Positions 42,018 to 50,893 of a stretch of DNA of 64,000 nucleotides are shown piece after piece. The translations under genes were made by a program, and so were the position numbers. The notes beneath the pieces were generated by a model. It worked only from the letters and a program-made list of their open reading frames with translations, was not told where the DNA came from and did no database searches. The first letter of the stretch is position 1. Each line of letters starts with the position of its first letter. Source of the DNA: Paraburkholderia ultramafica (lineage in GTDB: Bacteria > Pseudomonadota > Gammaproteobacteria > Burkholderiales > Burkholderiaceae); NCBI RefSeq assembly GCF_902859915.1, contig NZ_CADIKK010000015.1:62001-126000 (forward strand). Reading direction: 5' to 3'.

Positions 42018-42080
42018 GTTGAATTTGATGAAGCCGAGCCTCTTTGATAGCGGAAATCACGAGTCCATCGCGGGTGGCGA

Positions 42081-42260
42081 TCAGGCCGCAATCGCACGCG
42101 CTGCGTGGCGCGCTCCGTGACTGAGCATGTTGACGGAAAGCGCCGCCTTGGCGATATGCAGCGGGTGACGCAGCGTGAGCACGATTGCGCCGCTCACGAG
42201 AGTGATACGCTGGGTGTTCGCGGCTGCCCGCTTGCCGTTGCCAGCTTTCGACTCCTTCAT
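42081..42260 (-). CDS. Small basic protein of 59 residues (tentative)
   Basis: A 60-codon open frame on the same strand as polB and 60 bases downstream of it. The product (MKESKAGNGKRAAANTQRIT, LVSGAIVLTLRHPLHIAKAA, then LSVNMLSHGARHAARAIAA) is basic with an amphipathic C-terminal half and codon use like the neighbours (G or C in most third positions). I see no good ribosome-binding site and recognise no family. It could be a small real gene or a remnant. Confidence 0.35.
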   Translation of the reverse strand: MKESKAGNGKRAAANTQRITLVSGAIVLTLRHPLHIAKAALSVNMLSHGARHAARAIAA

Positions 42261-42320
42261 GTGGACGTTTCGAGCGGCCCTGGTTCATCGAATCGCACCA
42301 GGCCCGACGCTGGCACTGCA

Positions 42321-44687
42321 TCAGAACAACTGCCTCTGCCCCGACATCAACGTCGTAAAGTCATCGCGCAGCAGCGGCAAGATCGCATCGGCGACGGGCT
42401 GCAATTGCCGCGTCAGATAGTGTTCGTAATCGATCGCCGAGCGCAGCGTTTCCAGCGGTTCAGGTCCGGCGATCGTCATCACATAGCTGATCCAGCCGCC
42501 GTTCTGATATTGCAGCGGGCGTCCCTGGCTGCGGTTGAACTCGTCCGCGACGCGCGCCGCGCGCACATGCGGCGGCACGTTGCGTTCGTAATCGCCGAGC
42601 GGTCTGCGCAGGCGCTTGCGATACACGAGCTGAGCGTCGAGCTTGCCTTCGAGCGTGTCGCGCACATAGTCGCGCACATAATCCTGATACGGCTGCTGTT
42701 TGAAAATGCGCCGGTAAAGCTCTTGCTGAAACTGCTGCGCGAGCGGTGTCCAATCCGTGCGTACCGTTTCGAGTCCCTTGTAGACGATCTCTTCGCCGCC
42801 GTCCGGCAACACCGTCAGTCCGGCATAGCGTTTCTTGCTGCCTTCCTCGGCGCCGCGAATCGTCGGCATGAAGAAACGCTGATAGTGCCGCTCGAATTGC
42901 AACTCGAGCGCGCTGTCGAGCCCGAACCGCGCTTGCAGATTCTGTCGCCACCACGCATTGATATGCTCGACCAGCGCGCGGCCGATGCGGCCGGCTTGTT
43001 CCTCGCTGTGCGCGTGCTTCAGCCATACGAAGGTCGAATCCGTGTCACCGTAGATGACCTCGTAACCTTCGGCCTGAATCAACTCACGCGTGGTATGCAT
43101 GATTTCGTGACCGCGCATCGTGATCGACGACGCGAGACGCGGGTCGAAGAAGCGACAGCCGGTCGAGCCGAGCACGCCGTAAAAGGCGTTCATGATGATC
43201 TTCAGCGCTTGCGAAAGCGGCTTGTCGTGCTCGCGTTTGGCCGTCTCGCGACCTTGCCAGACCTGCGCGACGATCGACGGCAAACAATGGCGCGTGCGCG
43301 AGAAGTGTGCGCCGAGAAAGCCCGGCACCGAGCGATCGTCGGCGGGGTTCAGCATGCCTTCGACGAGACCCACGGGGTCGATCAGAAAGGTGCGGATGAT
43401 CGACGGATACAGGCTCTTGTAGTCGAGCACGAGCACGGAATCGTAGAGGCCGGGGCGCGAATCCATCACGAAGCCGCCGGGGCTCGCGGCGCCGGCGACA
43501 TCGCCGAGATTGGGCGCGACGTAGCCTTGCCGGTGCATGCGTGGCATGTACAGATGCGTGAACGCCGCGACCGAGCCGCCGCTGCGATCCGCGGGCAGGC
43601 CGGTCACGCTGGCGCGCTCCAACAGAAACGGCAGCAGTTCCGTCTTCGCGAAGATGCGTGTGACCAGCTCGCAATCCTTCAGGTTGTACTGTGCGAGCGC
43701 GGGCTTGTCCTCGTCGAAGCGGCGCTGGATTTCGTCCATGCGCTGATACGGATTGTCGATCGACTTGCCTTCGCCGAGCACCGAGCGCGCCACGTATTCG
43801 AGGCTGAACGACGGGAAGCTCCATGTCGCCGAACGCAGCGCCTCGATGCCGTCGATGATCAAACGTCCCGCGGCGCCCGCAAAAAAGTGATTCCGCGTAA
43901 GGCCGTGTTCGCGCCATTCCATCACCGCACCGCCGCGGCCGAGCCGTAACGGCACGCGATATTGTTCAGAGTGTTGCTGCAGCACACGCAGATCGAACTG
44001 CACCAGATTCCAGCCGATGATCGCATCGGGGTCGTGCCGCTCCATCCACAGGTTCAGTTTTTCGAGCAACTGGGCGCGGGTTTCGCAGTATTCGAGGTCG
44101 AAGTCGAGCCCGTTTGCGTCGCCGTTCGGCGGCCCCAGCATATAGACCTGACGCTGTCCGCAACCTTCGAGCGCGATCGAATAAAGCTCGGCCTGCGCGC
44201 TGGTTTCGATGTCGAGCGAGACCAGCTTCAACGGCGGACAATAGCCGGCGGCCGGCTTCAATTCGCTGTTCAGCAGCACACCGCTGTTCTGCGACTCGCC
44301 GCCGAACCACACCGGCGCGGTGATGAAGCGCTCCATCATGTAGCGCTCGGGCGGGAAGATGTCGGCTTCGTAGACCTCGACGCCGCCTTGCTTCAGGCGT
44401 TTTTCGAAGCCCGTCAATTGCCGGTACTGCGGGCAGTAAAGCCCCATCACCGGCCGATGCTGGAAGTCGCACAGTTCGAGCGGACGCAGATCGAGCGGCA
44501 TGTCACGGCGCAGGATCGTTTCGGCGCGCTCGCGATGTTCGGCAGGAATGAACGCCACCGAAGGCTGAGGGCGCAAGCGGATGTGACGAGGCCCGCCGTC
44601 GGTTGCCAGCCAGAAATCGATTTCCGTGCCGGCGGGCGTGTCCCGCCAATGTCGGGTCAAAATGAAACCCTGCTCAAGCTCAGTCAA
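42321..44687 (-). CDS. polB: DNA polymerase II (family B)
   Basis: This 788-residue protein is a full-length bacterial Pol II. The 3'-5' exonuclease domain shows VSLDIETSAQAE (Exo I) and IIGWNLVQFDLRVL (Exo II). The polymerase domain has motif A DYKSLYPSIIRTF, motif B IIMNAFYGVLGSTGCRFFDP and motif C YGDTDSTFVWL, all intact. Pol II is DNA-damage inducible in many bacteria and serves in translesion synthesis and replication restart. The gene stands alone with respect to SOS partners; I did not find a clear LexA box in the short upstream sequence. The start at 44687 is supported by GGTGGAAGTTTG-type sequence upstream, only moderately. Confidence 0.95.
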   Translation of the reverse strand: MTELEQGFILTRHWRDTPAGTEIDFWLATDGGPRHIRLRPQPSVAFIPAEHRERAETILRRDMPLDLRPLELCDFQHRPVMGLYCPQYRQLTGFEKRLKQGGVEVYEADIFPPERYMMERFITAPVWFGGESQNSGVLLNSELKPAAGYCPPLKLVSLDIETSAQAELYSIALEGCGQRQVYMLGPPNGDANGLDFDLEYCETRAQLLEKLNLWMERHDPDAIIGWNLVQFDLRVLQQHSEQYRVPLRLGRGGAVMEWREHGLTRNHFFAGAAGRLIIDGIEALRSATWSFPSFSLEYVARSVLGEGKSIDNPYQRMDEIQRRFDEDKPALAQYNLKDCELVTRIFAKTELLPFLLERASVTGLPADRSGGSVAAFTHLYMPRMHRQGYVAPNLGDVAGAASPGGFVMDSRPGLYDSVLVLDYKSLYPSIIRTFLIDPVGLVEGMLNPADDRSVPGFLGAHFSRTRHCLPSIVAQVWQGRETAKREHDKPLSQALKIIMNAFYGVLGSTGCRFFDPRLASSITMRGHEIMHTTRELIQAEGYEVIYGDTDSTFVWLKHAHSEEQAGRIGRALVEHINAWWRQNLQARFGLDSALELQFERHYQRFFMPTIRGAEEGSKKRYAGLTVLPDGGEEIVYKGLETVRTDWTPLAQQFQQELYRRIFKQQPYQDYVRDYVRDTLEGKLDAQLVYRKRLRRPLGDYERNVPPHVRAARVADEFNRSQGRPLQYQNGGWISYVMTIAGPEPLETLRSAIDYEHYLTRQLQPVADAILPLLRDDFTTLMSGQRQLF

Positions 44688-44909
44688 ACTTCCACCTTTA
44701 AACCGGCGTCATCGCCTTGCGCGATTTTACCGCCCTGCGCGGTGAGTGGTGATGATGCGCGAGGCGCTGGCCGTGCAGCACTCAAGCGCTGCATTCAGGC
44801 GTAGCTACCCTGACTGCAGCCGCGCGAGGTAGTCTGTATGATCGTGCTGCAGCGATTCCTTCGGCGCGGAGCATGCGCCGGTCAATCTACCAGGAACGGA
44901 GTGAACCAG

Positions 44910-45335
44910 ATGACGTTGGGCAAACTTGTTGTCGTAGCCGCGGTAGCGGCAACCAGCGTGGGTGCTCAGGCGCAGGTCGCCGGCACGCAACCGCTGAGCG
45001 TCACGGTCGAGCAGTCCAATGCGCTATTGAGCGGCTGGAGTGTGAAGAAGAGCATTCTCGGCAAGGTCGTGTACAACGACCAGAATGAAAAGATCGGCAC
45101 GGTCCGCGATCTGGTGATCGCGCCCGACGGTTCGCTGTCCGCTGCGATCGTGTCCGCTGGCGGCTTCCTCGGCGTGGCGTCGCATGACGTCGCGGTGCCG
45201 ATCGCCGCGCTCGATATTCGCGAAGGGAATTTCTATCTGGCCGGTGCGACCAGGGCGGCATTGAAGGCGACGCCCGAGTTCCAGTACAACAAGGTTCAGA
45301 CGCCGCCGAAGCCGAAGAAGCCGACGGGGCAGTAA
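44910..45335 (+). CDS. Secreted PRC-barrel domain protein
   Basis: This protein of about 141 residues has a signal peptide (TLGKLVVVAAVAATSVGAQA) and a PRC-barrel domain: SGWSVKKSILGKVVYNDQNE, KIGTVRDLVIAPDGSLSAAI and HDVAVPIAALDIREGNFYL. The C-terminus is Pro/Lys-rich (TPPKPKKPTGQ). PRC-barrels occur in ribosome maturation and photosynthetic proteins, but the secreted stand-alone type in this group is uncharacterised and probably envelope-associated. Two starts are possible (GTG 44901 or ATG 44910), both following AGGAACGGA; the ATG gives a typical signal peptide. Confidence 0.82.
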   Translation: MTLGKLVVVAAVAATSVGAQAQVAGTQPLSVTVEQSNALLSGWSVKKSILGKVVYNDQNEKIGTVRDLVIAPDGSLSAAIVSAGGFLGVASHDVAVPIAALDIREGNFYLAGATRAALKATPEFQYNKVQTPPKPKKPTGQ

Positions 45336-45578
45336 TGCGGGCAGCCGGTTCATTAGCCGGCTGGTTTGCGATTAGCGGGTTGCTCGATTGAGCCGCGCAT
45401 GAATGAGCGGCGCCGGCGGCGAGAAACGCTTGGCAGGGTGCAAACCGTTTTACGCTTACGGCGCCGCAATTGCATTGTACGCAGACTACGCCGGTCGGCG
45501 CGACGCAGATCGGGTCTGTAAATCAGGCCTCAAATCAGGCGACTCGAATCACAGCCTCAAATAAGGCCTGCACCTGAT

Positions 45579-46589
45579 TCAAGCTTCCAACGCAAGCGTT
45601 GCGAACGTGCCCAGCCAGTGCTCGCCCATATAGTCGCCGGCCACATGGGGCAGCGCGCTTTGCAGATGACGCTCGGCGGATTCGAACAACACTGTGCGGC
45701 GAATGTCGCCAGCCGGCAGCGCCCGCGCCAGCGAACGTTGGCACCACGCGCGGCTCAGATTCAGGCCGTCCAGATGCGCAATCTTGCCGTCGGTACGATC
45801 GGTCACGGTGACGGGTTCGAACAGCGTCGCGGGCTTTTTCGCGCCGAGATCCGGCAGAAAGCGCCCGAACCAGTCGACGAACTGCGCGGGCGGCAACACG
45901 CGTCGCATCAATTCCGCTTCCATCAACGAAGGCGACAGGAACTCGTCGCCGGCGGGCTCCCATGCCTGACACGCGACGTCGTCCAGGAACCAGCGCTCCG
46001 CGGTACTGACGAGCAGCGCTTCGAGCGAGTTGCGCGAAGTCTGCCGCGCGAAATCCAGCGTAAGCGCGAGCGCGAACGCCATGTTGAAGTGCGTCCCCAC
46101 GCGTAGCGGGTAGGTTGCTTTCGGCAGAAACTCCTCGAAGCGTCCGACGAAGGCTTCGGTGAGCGGCGCAAGAATTTTCGACCAGCGCGCCGCTTCCGAG
46201 AGCTTCAGCGCTGTCAGTTGCGCGCTGAGCGCCAGCAGCCAGGCCCAACCATACGGCCGTTCGAAACCGCGGTTGTGCGGCAGGTCGAGATACGCGCGTT
46301 CGCCGGCCACATTGTCAGCGGTGAAATGCTCGTCCACCACCGCGATGATGCGAGCGGCTTCAGGCAGGTCGGGAAAGCGCTCCAGCAGATGCAGGATCAG
46401 CCAGTAGCCGTGCACGCACGAATGCCAGTCGTAGCTGCCGTAGAAGATCGGATGCAGAGCGCGCGGGCCCTGTACGTCTTGCGGCCCGGCGAGCGAGTGC
46501 GTCAGTTTGTTCGGATATTCGCGTGTGAGGTGAGCGAGCGCGAGATTGGCGAATCGGGACGCGGATTCGCGAGTGAGTTGAACGGTCAT
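45579..46589 (-). CDS. DUF2891 family protein
   Basis: This 336-residue cytoplasmic protein matches DUF2891 with strong blocks: HPIFYGSYDWHSCVHGYWLI, FERPYGWAWLLALSAQL, YPLRVGTHFNMAFALALTLD, FLSPSLMEAELMRRVLPPAQ, DGLNLSRAWCQRSLARALP and GDYMGEHWLGTFATLALEA. The conserved His, Trp and Arg residues suggest a helical enzyme of the (alpha/alpha) barrel type, perhaps acting on a sugar or peptide, but no reaction is established. In many genomes it is clustered with DUF969, DUF979 and pyroglutamyl peptidase genes; here only a truncated DUF979 gene remains upstream, 10 bases away. Confidence 0.88.
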   Translation of the reverse strand: MTVQLTRESASRFANLALAHLTREYPNKLTHSLAGPQDVQGPRALHPIFYGSYDWHSCVHGYWLILHLLERFPDLPEAARIIAVVDEHFTADNVAGERAYLDLPHNRGFERPYGWAWLLALSAQLTALKLSEAARWSKILAPLTEAFVGRFEEFLPKATYPLRVGTHFNMAFALALTLDFARQTSRNSLEALLVSTAERWFLDDVACQAWEPAGDEFLSPSLMEAELMRRVLPPAQFVDWFGRFLPDLGAKKPATLFEPVTVTDRTDGKIAHLDGLNLSRAWCQRSLARALPAGDIRRTVLFESAERHLQSALPHVAGDYMGEHWLGTFATLALEA

Positions 46590-46599
46590 CGGCGGCTCC

Positions 46600-47490
46600 T
46601 CAAAAGCGGAATACGAGCAGGTACAACAGTATGGTATTGACGATCAACAATAGTAAAGCGGTCGGCCATTGCGCCTTGATCACGCCATTCTGGTCTTGCA
46701 GCTCCAGCAGCGCCGCCGGCACGATATTGAAGTTCGCGGCCATTGGCGTCATCAGAGTGCCGCAGAAGCCGCACAGCATGCCGATCGCGCCGAGAATCGC
46801 GGGGTTGCCGTTGAATTGATGCACGATCAATGGCAGGCCGATACCGGCGGTCATCACCGGGAAGGCGGCGAACGCGTTGCCCATGATCATCGTGAAGATC
46901 GCCATGCCGAATGTATAAGCCGCGACCACCGCGAACGCGGAGTCGACCGGAATCCACGTTTTCACCAGATCCGACACCACATGGCCCACGCCGGCAATCG
47001 CGAACAGCGCGCCGAGCGCGGCCAGCATCTGCGGCAGAATCGCGGCCCAGCCGACGGTATCCATCGTGTGCCGGGCGTCTTTGAGCGCGTGCACCGGCGA
47101 GTCGCGCAGCATGAACAGCGCCGCGCCGAACGCGACCAGCGTGCCCAGCACGAGCGAAATCAGCGTGACGTTCTTCGCTTCGACGAACGGCGCATATTTC
47201 AGCGTCAATGTGCCGACGAGCGTAATGACTGGAATCAGCAGCGCCGGGATGAACAGCTTGTTGCCGAAGCGCTGCGCGTTCGCTTCGCGGCGCGCGGCGG
47301 CCGCTGCGCTGTTGCTGTCGGTGCGGCCTTTGCCGAGCTTGCCCGAACCGGCGATCAACGCGAGTGCGATCGCGAGGCAGCCCATCACGAAGTGCGGCAG
47401 TTCCCCGCCGAACATGAAGGTGATCGCGTAGATGCCCGCTACGCGCCCGCGCCGCAACCGGTCGCACGGGTGCGGCGGCGGAGTGTGCAA
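46600..47490 (-). pseudogene. DUF979 membrane protein, 5'-truncated
   Basis: From GIYAITFMFGGELPHFVMGC onward the frame matches DUF979 integral membrane proteins (VTLISLVLGTLVAFGAALFM, AAILPQMLAALGALFAIAGV, MIMGNAFAAFPVMTAGIGLP, CGFCGTLMTPMAANFNIVPA) to the normal end. The N-terminal 40-50 residues that carry the first helices are replaced by unrelated codons (HTPPPHPCDRLRRGR) that open at a TTG without a ribosome-binding site. The sequence just upstream is AT-rich and non-coding (47491-47560). The usual upstream partner DUF969 is missing. I take it as a deletion remnant, though a shortened protein could still be made. Confidence 0.65.
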
Positions 47491-47559
47491 GTTTGCGACG
47501 GCTAGCGGGCGACGAAATCTAACACGAGAATTTATCGATAAATAGTCGTTAAATTCCGT

Positions 47560-48004
47560 TTATCGGGTAAACACCAAGAACGCAGAGGTGAGGCCGAGCG
47601 GGAAGGGGTGAGGCGACGGGAGCAGTGTGAAAGGCGCGAGCCACGCTGTGATCGCGTTGGCCGCCGCCGGCCCCCGCAACGCGGGTCCGCCCGGAACGCG
47701 CGCATGCCTTAAGCGCGCAAACAGATCGAAAGCCGCCGTCTCACCAGCCATCGCTTTCGTCACCACGCGCCCGGCGATTCCGGTCAGCGCGACGCCATGC
47801 CCCGAAAACCCCTGCACGTAGAAGTAGTTCGGATCTATCGAACCGAAGTCGGGCGCGCGATTGCGCGTCACATCGACGAAGCCGCCCCACGCATGGTCGA
47901 TTTTGACATCGTCGAGTTGCGGGAAAGTCTTCAGCATATCGCGGCGCATCGCTTCGCCGAGGTTGCGCGGGGCGAACGGCCGTAACCGAAACGCCGCCGT
48001 GCAT
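47560..48004 (-). pseudogene. puuB: 3' remnant of gamma-glutamylputrescine oxidase (PuuB-type FAD oxidase)
   Basis: Directly after the aminotransferase stop, a frame without start codon reads RLRPFAPRNLGEAMRRDMLK, TFPQLDDVKIDHAWGGFVDV, TRNRAPDFGSIDPNYFYVQG and FSGHGVALTGIAGRVVTKAM, the C-terminal third of PuuB (GlpO/DadA-like FAD oxidases). About 300 residues with the N-terminal FAD-binding G-x-G-x-x-G are absent, and the very end (after GGPALRGP) also departs from the family. The gene is therefore eroded at both ends. Its position inside the puuA-spuC-puuD cluster is where an intact puuB normally sits. Confidence 0.8.
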
Positions 48005-48006
48005 CG

Positions 48007-49461
48007 TCACGCCATTTTTTCAGCGCATTGTGCGGTTGCGTCGATCGCCGCTTTGGCTTTCGACACGATTTCGTCGATTTCCAGCTTGCTGATCACGAGC
48101 GGCGGCGACAGCAGCATCCGGTCGCCGGTCGCGCGCATGATCAGATTGCCGTTGAAGCAGAAGTCGCGGCAGATCGTGCCGACGTCGCCGCCATTGGCGA
48201 AGCGCTTGCGCGCTTGCGGGTCTTCTGCGAGTTGCAGACCGGCCACCAGACCCGCGCCGGAGATCTCGCCGACGATCGGATGGTTGGCGAAGGTGTCGCG
48301 CAGCTTCTTCTGGAAGTACGGACCGGTATCGGTCTTGACGCGCTCGACGATCTTCTCGTCGCGCAACAGCTTGAGATTGGCGAGCGCGACGGCCGCCGCC
48401 ACCGGATGGCCGGAGTAGGTGAGGCCGTGATTGAAGTCGCCGTTTTCGATGATCGCTTTGGCGACGCGGTCGTGCAGGCCGACCGCGCCCATCGGCACAT
48501 AGCCGCTCGTCAGACCCTTCGCGAGCGTGATCAGATCCGGCTCGAAACCGAAGTGCTGATGCGCGAACCATTCGCCAGTGCGGCCGAACCCGCCGATCAC
48601 CTCGTCGGCGACCAGCAGAATGTCGTACTTGCGGCAGATGCGTTGGATCTCCGGCCAATAGGTCGAGGCCGGGAAGATCACCCCGCCTGCGCCCTGGAAA
48701 GGCTCACCGATAAACGCGGCCACGTTGTCCGCGCCGATCTCGAGGATCTTCGCTTCCAGTTGCTGCGCGCGAGCCAGCGCGAATTCTTCCGGCGTCTGAT
48801 TGCCTTGCGCTTCGCCGAAGAAATACGGCTGATCGATGTGCACGATGTTCTCGACTTTCGACGGCATCTGTTCGTGCATGTAACCCATGCCGCCCAGCGT
48901 GCCGCCCGCGATCGTCGAGCCGTGATAGCCGTTCTTGCGCGAGATGACGAACTTCTTCGCGGGCTTGCGTTGCGTCGCCCAGTATTGGTGAACGATACGC
49001 AGCACCGTGTCGTTGCCTTCCGAACCGCTGTTGCAGTAGAAGAAGTGATTGAACGGCTCAGGTGTCAGCTCTGCGAGCAACGCCGACAGTTCGATCACCG
49101 GCGGGTGCGTGGTCTTGAAGAAAGTGTTGTAGTACGGCAGTTCCTGCATTTGCCGGTACGCGGCGTCGGCGAGTTCCTTGCGGCCATAGCCGACGTTTAC
49201 GCACCAGAGTCCGGCCATGCCGTCGATAACCTTGTTGCCTTCCGAGTCCCACAGATAGACGCCTTTGGCTTTGACGATCACGCGGCTGCCGCTGCGATTG
49301 AGCGCGCCCATATCCGAAAACGGATGAATGTGATGCGCGGCGTCGAGTGCGCGGTAGTCGGCGGTGCTGCGTGGCGCGCTTTGTGCGGCTTGAGTGTTCG
49401 CGGCCGGTTGCGCCGCTTGCGCCGGTTGCACGTAAGCGACTTCTTCGGTTCTGTAGCTCAT
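48007..49461 (-). CDS. spuC: Putrescine/polyamine aminotransferase (SpuC-type, class III)
   Basis: This 484-residue class III PLP aminotransferase has an Ala/Gln-rich N-terminal extension of about 40 residues and then HHIHPFSDMGALNRSGSRVI, DGMAGLWCVNVGYGRKELAD, FYCNSGSEGNDTVLRIV, RKNGYHGSTIAGGTLGGMGY, LLVADEVIGGFGRTGEWFAH (Asp for PLP) and ITLAKGLTSGYVPMGAVGLH (Schiff-base Lys). The family includes SpuC, which converts putrescine to 4-aminobutanal with pyruvate as acceptor. GGAGGCAGT precedes the start. It lies in the puu cluster between puuA and the puuB remnant and could supply an alternative route to the oxidase step; some homologues instead use beta-alanine or other omega-amino acids. Confidence 0.88.
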   Translation of the reverse strand: MSYRTEEVAYVQPAQAAQPAANTQAAQSAPRSTADYRALDAAHHIHPFSDMGALNRSGSRVIVKAKGVYLWDSEGNKVIDGMAGLWCVNVGYGRKELADAAYRQMQELPYYNTFFKTTHPPVIELSALLAELTPEPFNHFFYCNSGSEGNDTVLRIVHQYWATQRKPAKKFVISRKNGYHGSTIAGGTLGGMGYMHEQMPSKVENIVHIDQPYFFGEAQGNQTPEEFALARAQQLEAKILEIGADNVAAFIGEPFQGAGGVIFPASTYWPEIQRICRKYDILLVADEVIGGFGRTGEWFAHQHFGFEPDLITLAKGLTSGYVPMGAVGLHDRVAKAIIENGDFNHGLTYSGHPVAAAVALANLKLLRDEKIVERVKTDTGPYFQKKLRDTFANHPIVGEISGAGLVAGLQLAEDPQARKRFANGGDVGTICRDFCFNGNLIMRATGDRMLLSPPLVISKLEIDEIVSKAKAAIDATAQCAEKMA

Positions 49462-49526
49462 ACTGCCTCCAGTTTTTTGCGTTTTCATTTGCACATGACG
49501 TCGTGAATAATCGCTTGATGGCGGGC

Positions 49527-50861
49527 TTAGACGTGCAACAGCAAATGCCGGCGTTCCCACGAACTGATTACGCGGAAAAACGCTTCGTATTCGGTTTCTT
49601 TCAAAGCGAGGAAGGCTTTGACGAACTTCTCGCCGAGCACTTCGGCGATCGGCTCGCAGGCGCCCATCAGCGTCAGGCCTTCTTCGAGATTGCGCGGCAA
49701 CTGATACGGCAATTCGTAACCGTCGCTGAGCAGCGGCTCGGTGGCGTCGAGTTGCTGGGTCATGCCGAGATAGCCCGCGGCCAGCGTCGCGGCAATCGCC
49801 AGATATGGATTGCAGTCCACCCCCGGAATGCGGTTTTCAATGCGGCGCGCGGCCGGCCCCGAATGCGGAATGCGGAAGCCCACCGTGCGGTTGTCGTAAC
49901 CCCACGCGACGTTGATCGGCGCGGCCATGAAGCGCGACAGACGGCGATACGAATTGATGTACGGCGCGAAGATCGGCATCAGGGCCGGCGTGTACTTCTG
50001 CAAGCCGGCGATATAGCTCGTGAACAGCGCGGTCGGCTTGCCGTCCGCGCCGGTGAACACATTGCGGCCGGTTTCTTCGTCGACGAGACTTTGATGCATG
50101 TGCATCGCCGAGCCCGGTTCGCCTTCCATCGGCTTGGCCATGAAGGTCGCGTACATCTTGTGGCGCAGCGCCGCTTCGCGCACCGTGCGCTTGAACAGGA
50201 ACACGCTGTCGGCGAGCTTCAGCGGATCGCCGTGCATGAAGTTGATTTCCATCTGCGCGGCGCCGACTTCGTGAATCAGCGTGTCGACTTCCAGTTCCTG
50301 CACCTCGCAGTACTCGTAGATGTCTTCGAAGAGCGGATCGAATTCGTTGACCGCTTCGATCGAATACGCCTGACGTCCGGTCTCTGCACGACCCGTACGG
50401 CCGATCGGCGGTTGCAGCGGCAGGTCCGGGTCGCGGTTCATGTCGACCAGGTAGAACTCGAGCTCGGGCGCGATGACCGGTTTCCAGCCCTTGGCCTTGT
50501 ACAGTTCGAGCACGCGGCGCAACACGCGGCGCGGCGAGATCGCGACCGGCGTGCCGTCGAAGTGAACGCAATCGTGAATCACCTGGGCGGTCGGGTCGAC
50601 GGCCCACGGAATCATCCGGATGGTGCTCGCGTCGGGCACGCAGACCATGTCCGGGTCGGTGACGCCGGTGAGCGTGCCGTCTTCCGGATAGTCCCCGGTG
50701 ACGGTCTGGATCATCACCGCCTGCGGCAAGCGCATGGACTCGCCGGATTCGAACTTGCTGCGCGGAATGATCTTGCCGCGCGCGATCCCGGCCATATCCG
50801 GAATGATCGCTTCGATTTCGGTGACGTGATGCTTCTTCAGAAAATCGTCGATGTCATGCAT
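49527..50861 (-). CDS. puuA: Gamma-glutamylputrescine synthetase (glutamine synthetase family)
   Basis: This 444-residue protein is a glutamine synthetase-fold ligase of the PuuA type: IIPDMAGIARGKIIPRSKF near the N-terminus, PVIAPELEFYLVDMNRDPDL (metal Glu), EVGAAQMEINFMHGDPLKLA, SAMHMHQSLVDEETGRNVFT (metal His), PYINSYRRLSRFMAAPINVA and RIENRIPGVDCNPYLAIAAT. It joins glutamate to putrescine with ATP, the first step of the Puu pathway. The ATG at 50861 fits the family start; the long open frame upstream overlaps puuD in another frame and is not coding. It is the second gene of the minus-strand cluster, 32 bases after puuD. Confidence 0.88.
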   Translation of the reverse strand: MHDIDDFLKKHHVTEIEAIIPDMAGIARGKIIPRSKFESGESMRLPQAVMIQTVTGDYPEDGTLTGVTDPDMVCVPDASTIRMIPWAVDPTAQVIHDCVHFDGTPVAISPRRVLRRVLELYKAKGWKPVIAPELEFYLVDMNRDPDLPLQPPIGRTGRAETGRQAYSIEAVNEFDPLFEDIYEYCEVQELEVDTLIHEVGAAQMEINFMHGDPLKLADSVFLFKRTVREAALRHKMYATFMAKPMEGEPGSAMHMHQSLVDEETGRNVFTGADGKPTALFTSYIAGLQKYTPALMPIFAPYINSYRRLSRFMAAPINVAWGYDNRTVGFRIPHSGPAARRIENRIPGVDCNPYLAIAATLAAGYLGMTQQLDATEPLLSDGYELPYQLPRNLEEGLTLMGACEPIAEVLGEKFVKAFLALKETEYEAFFRVISSWERRHLLLHV

Positions 50862-50893
50862 GATTATTCTCTCTGTCTGGGTGCGCGACCGGC

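Noticed and set aside
42105..43949. 614-codon plus-strand open frame opposite polB
   Set aside because: It is antisense to DNA polymerase II motifs A-C and shows no family features.
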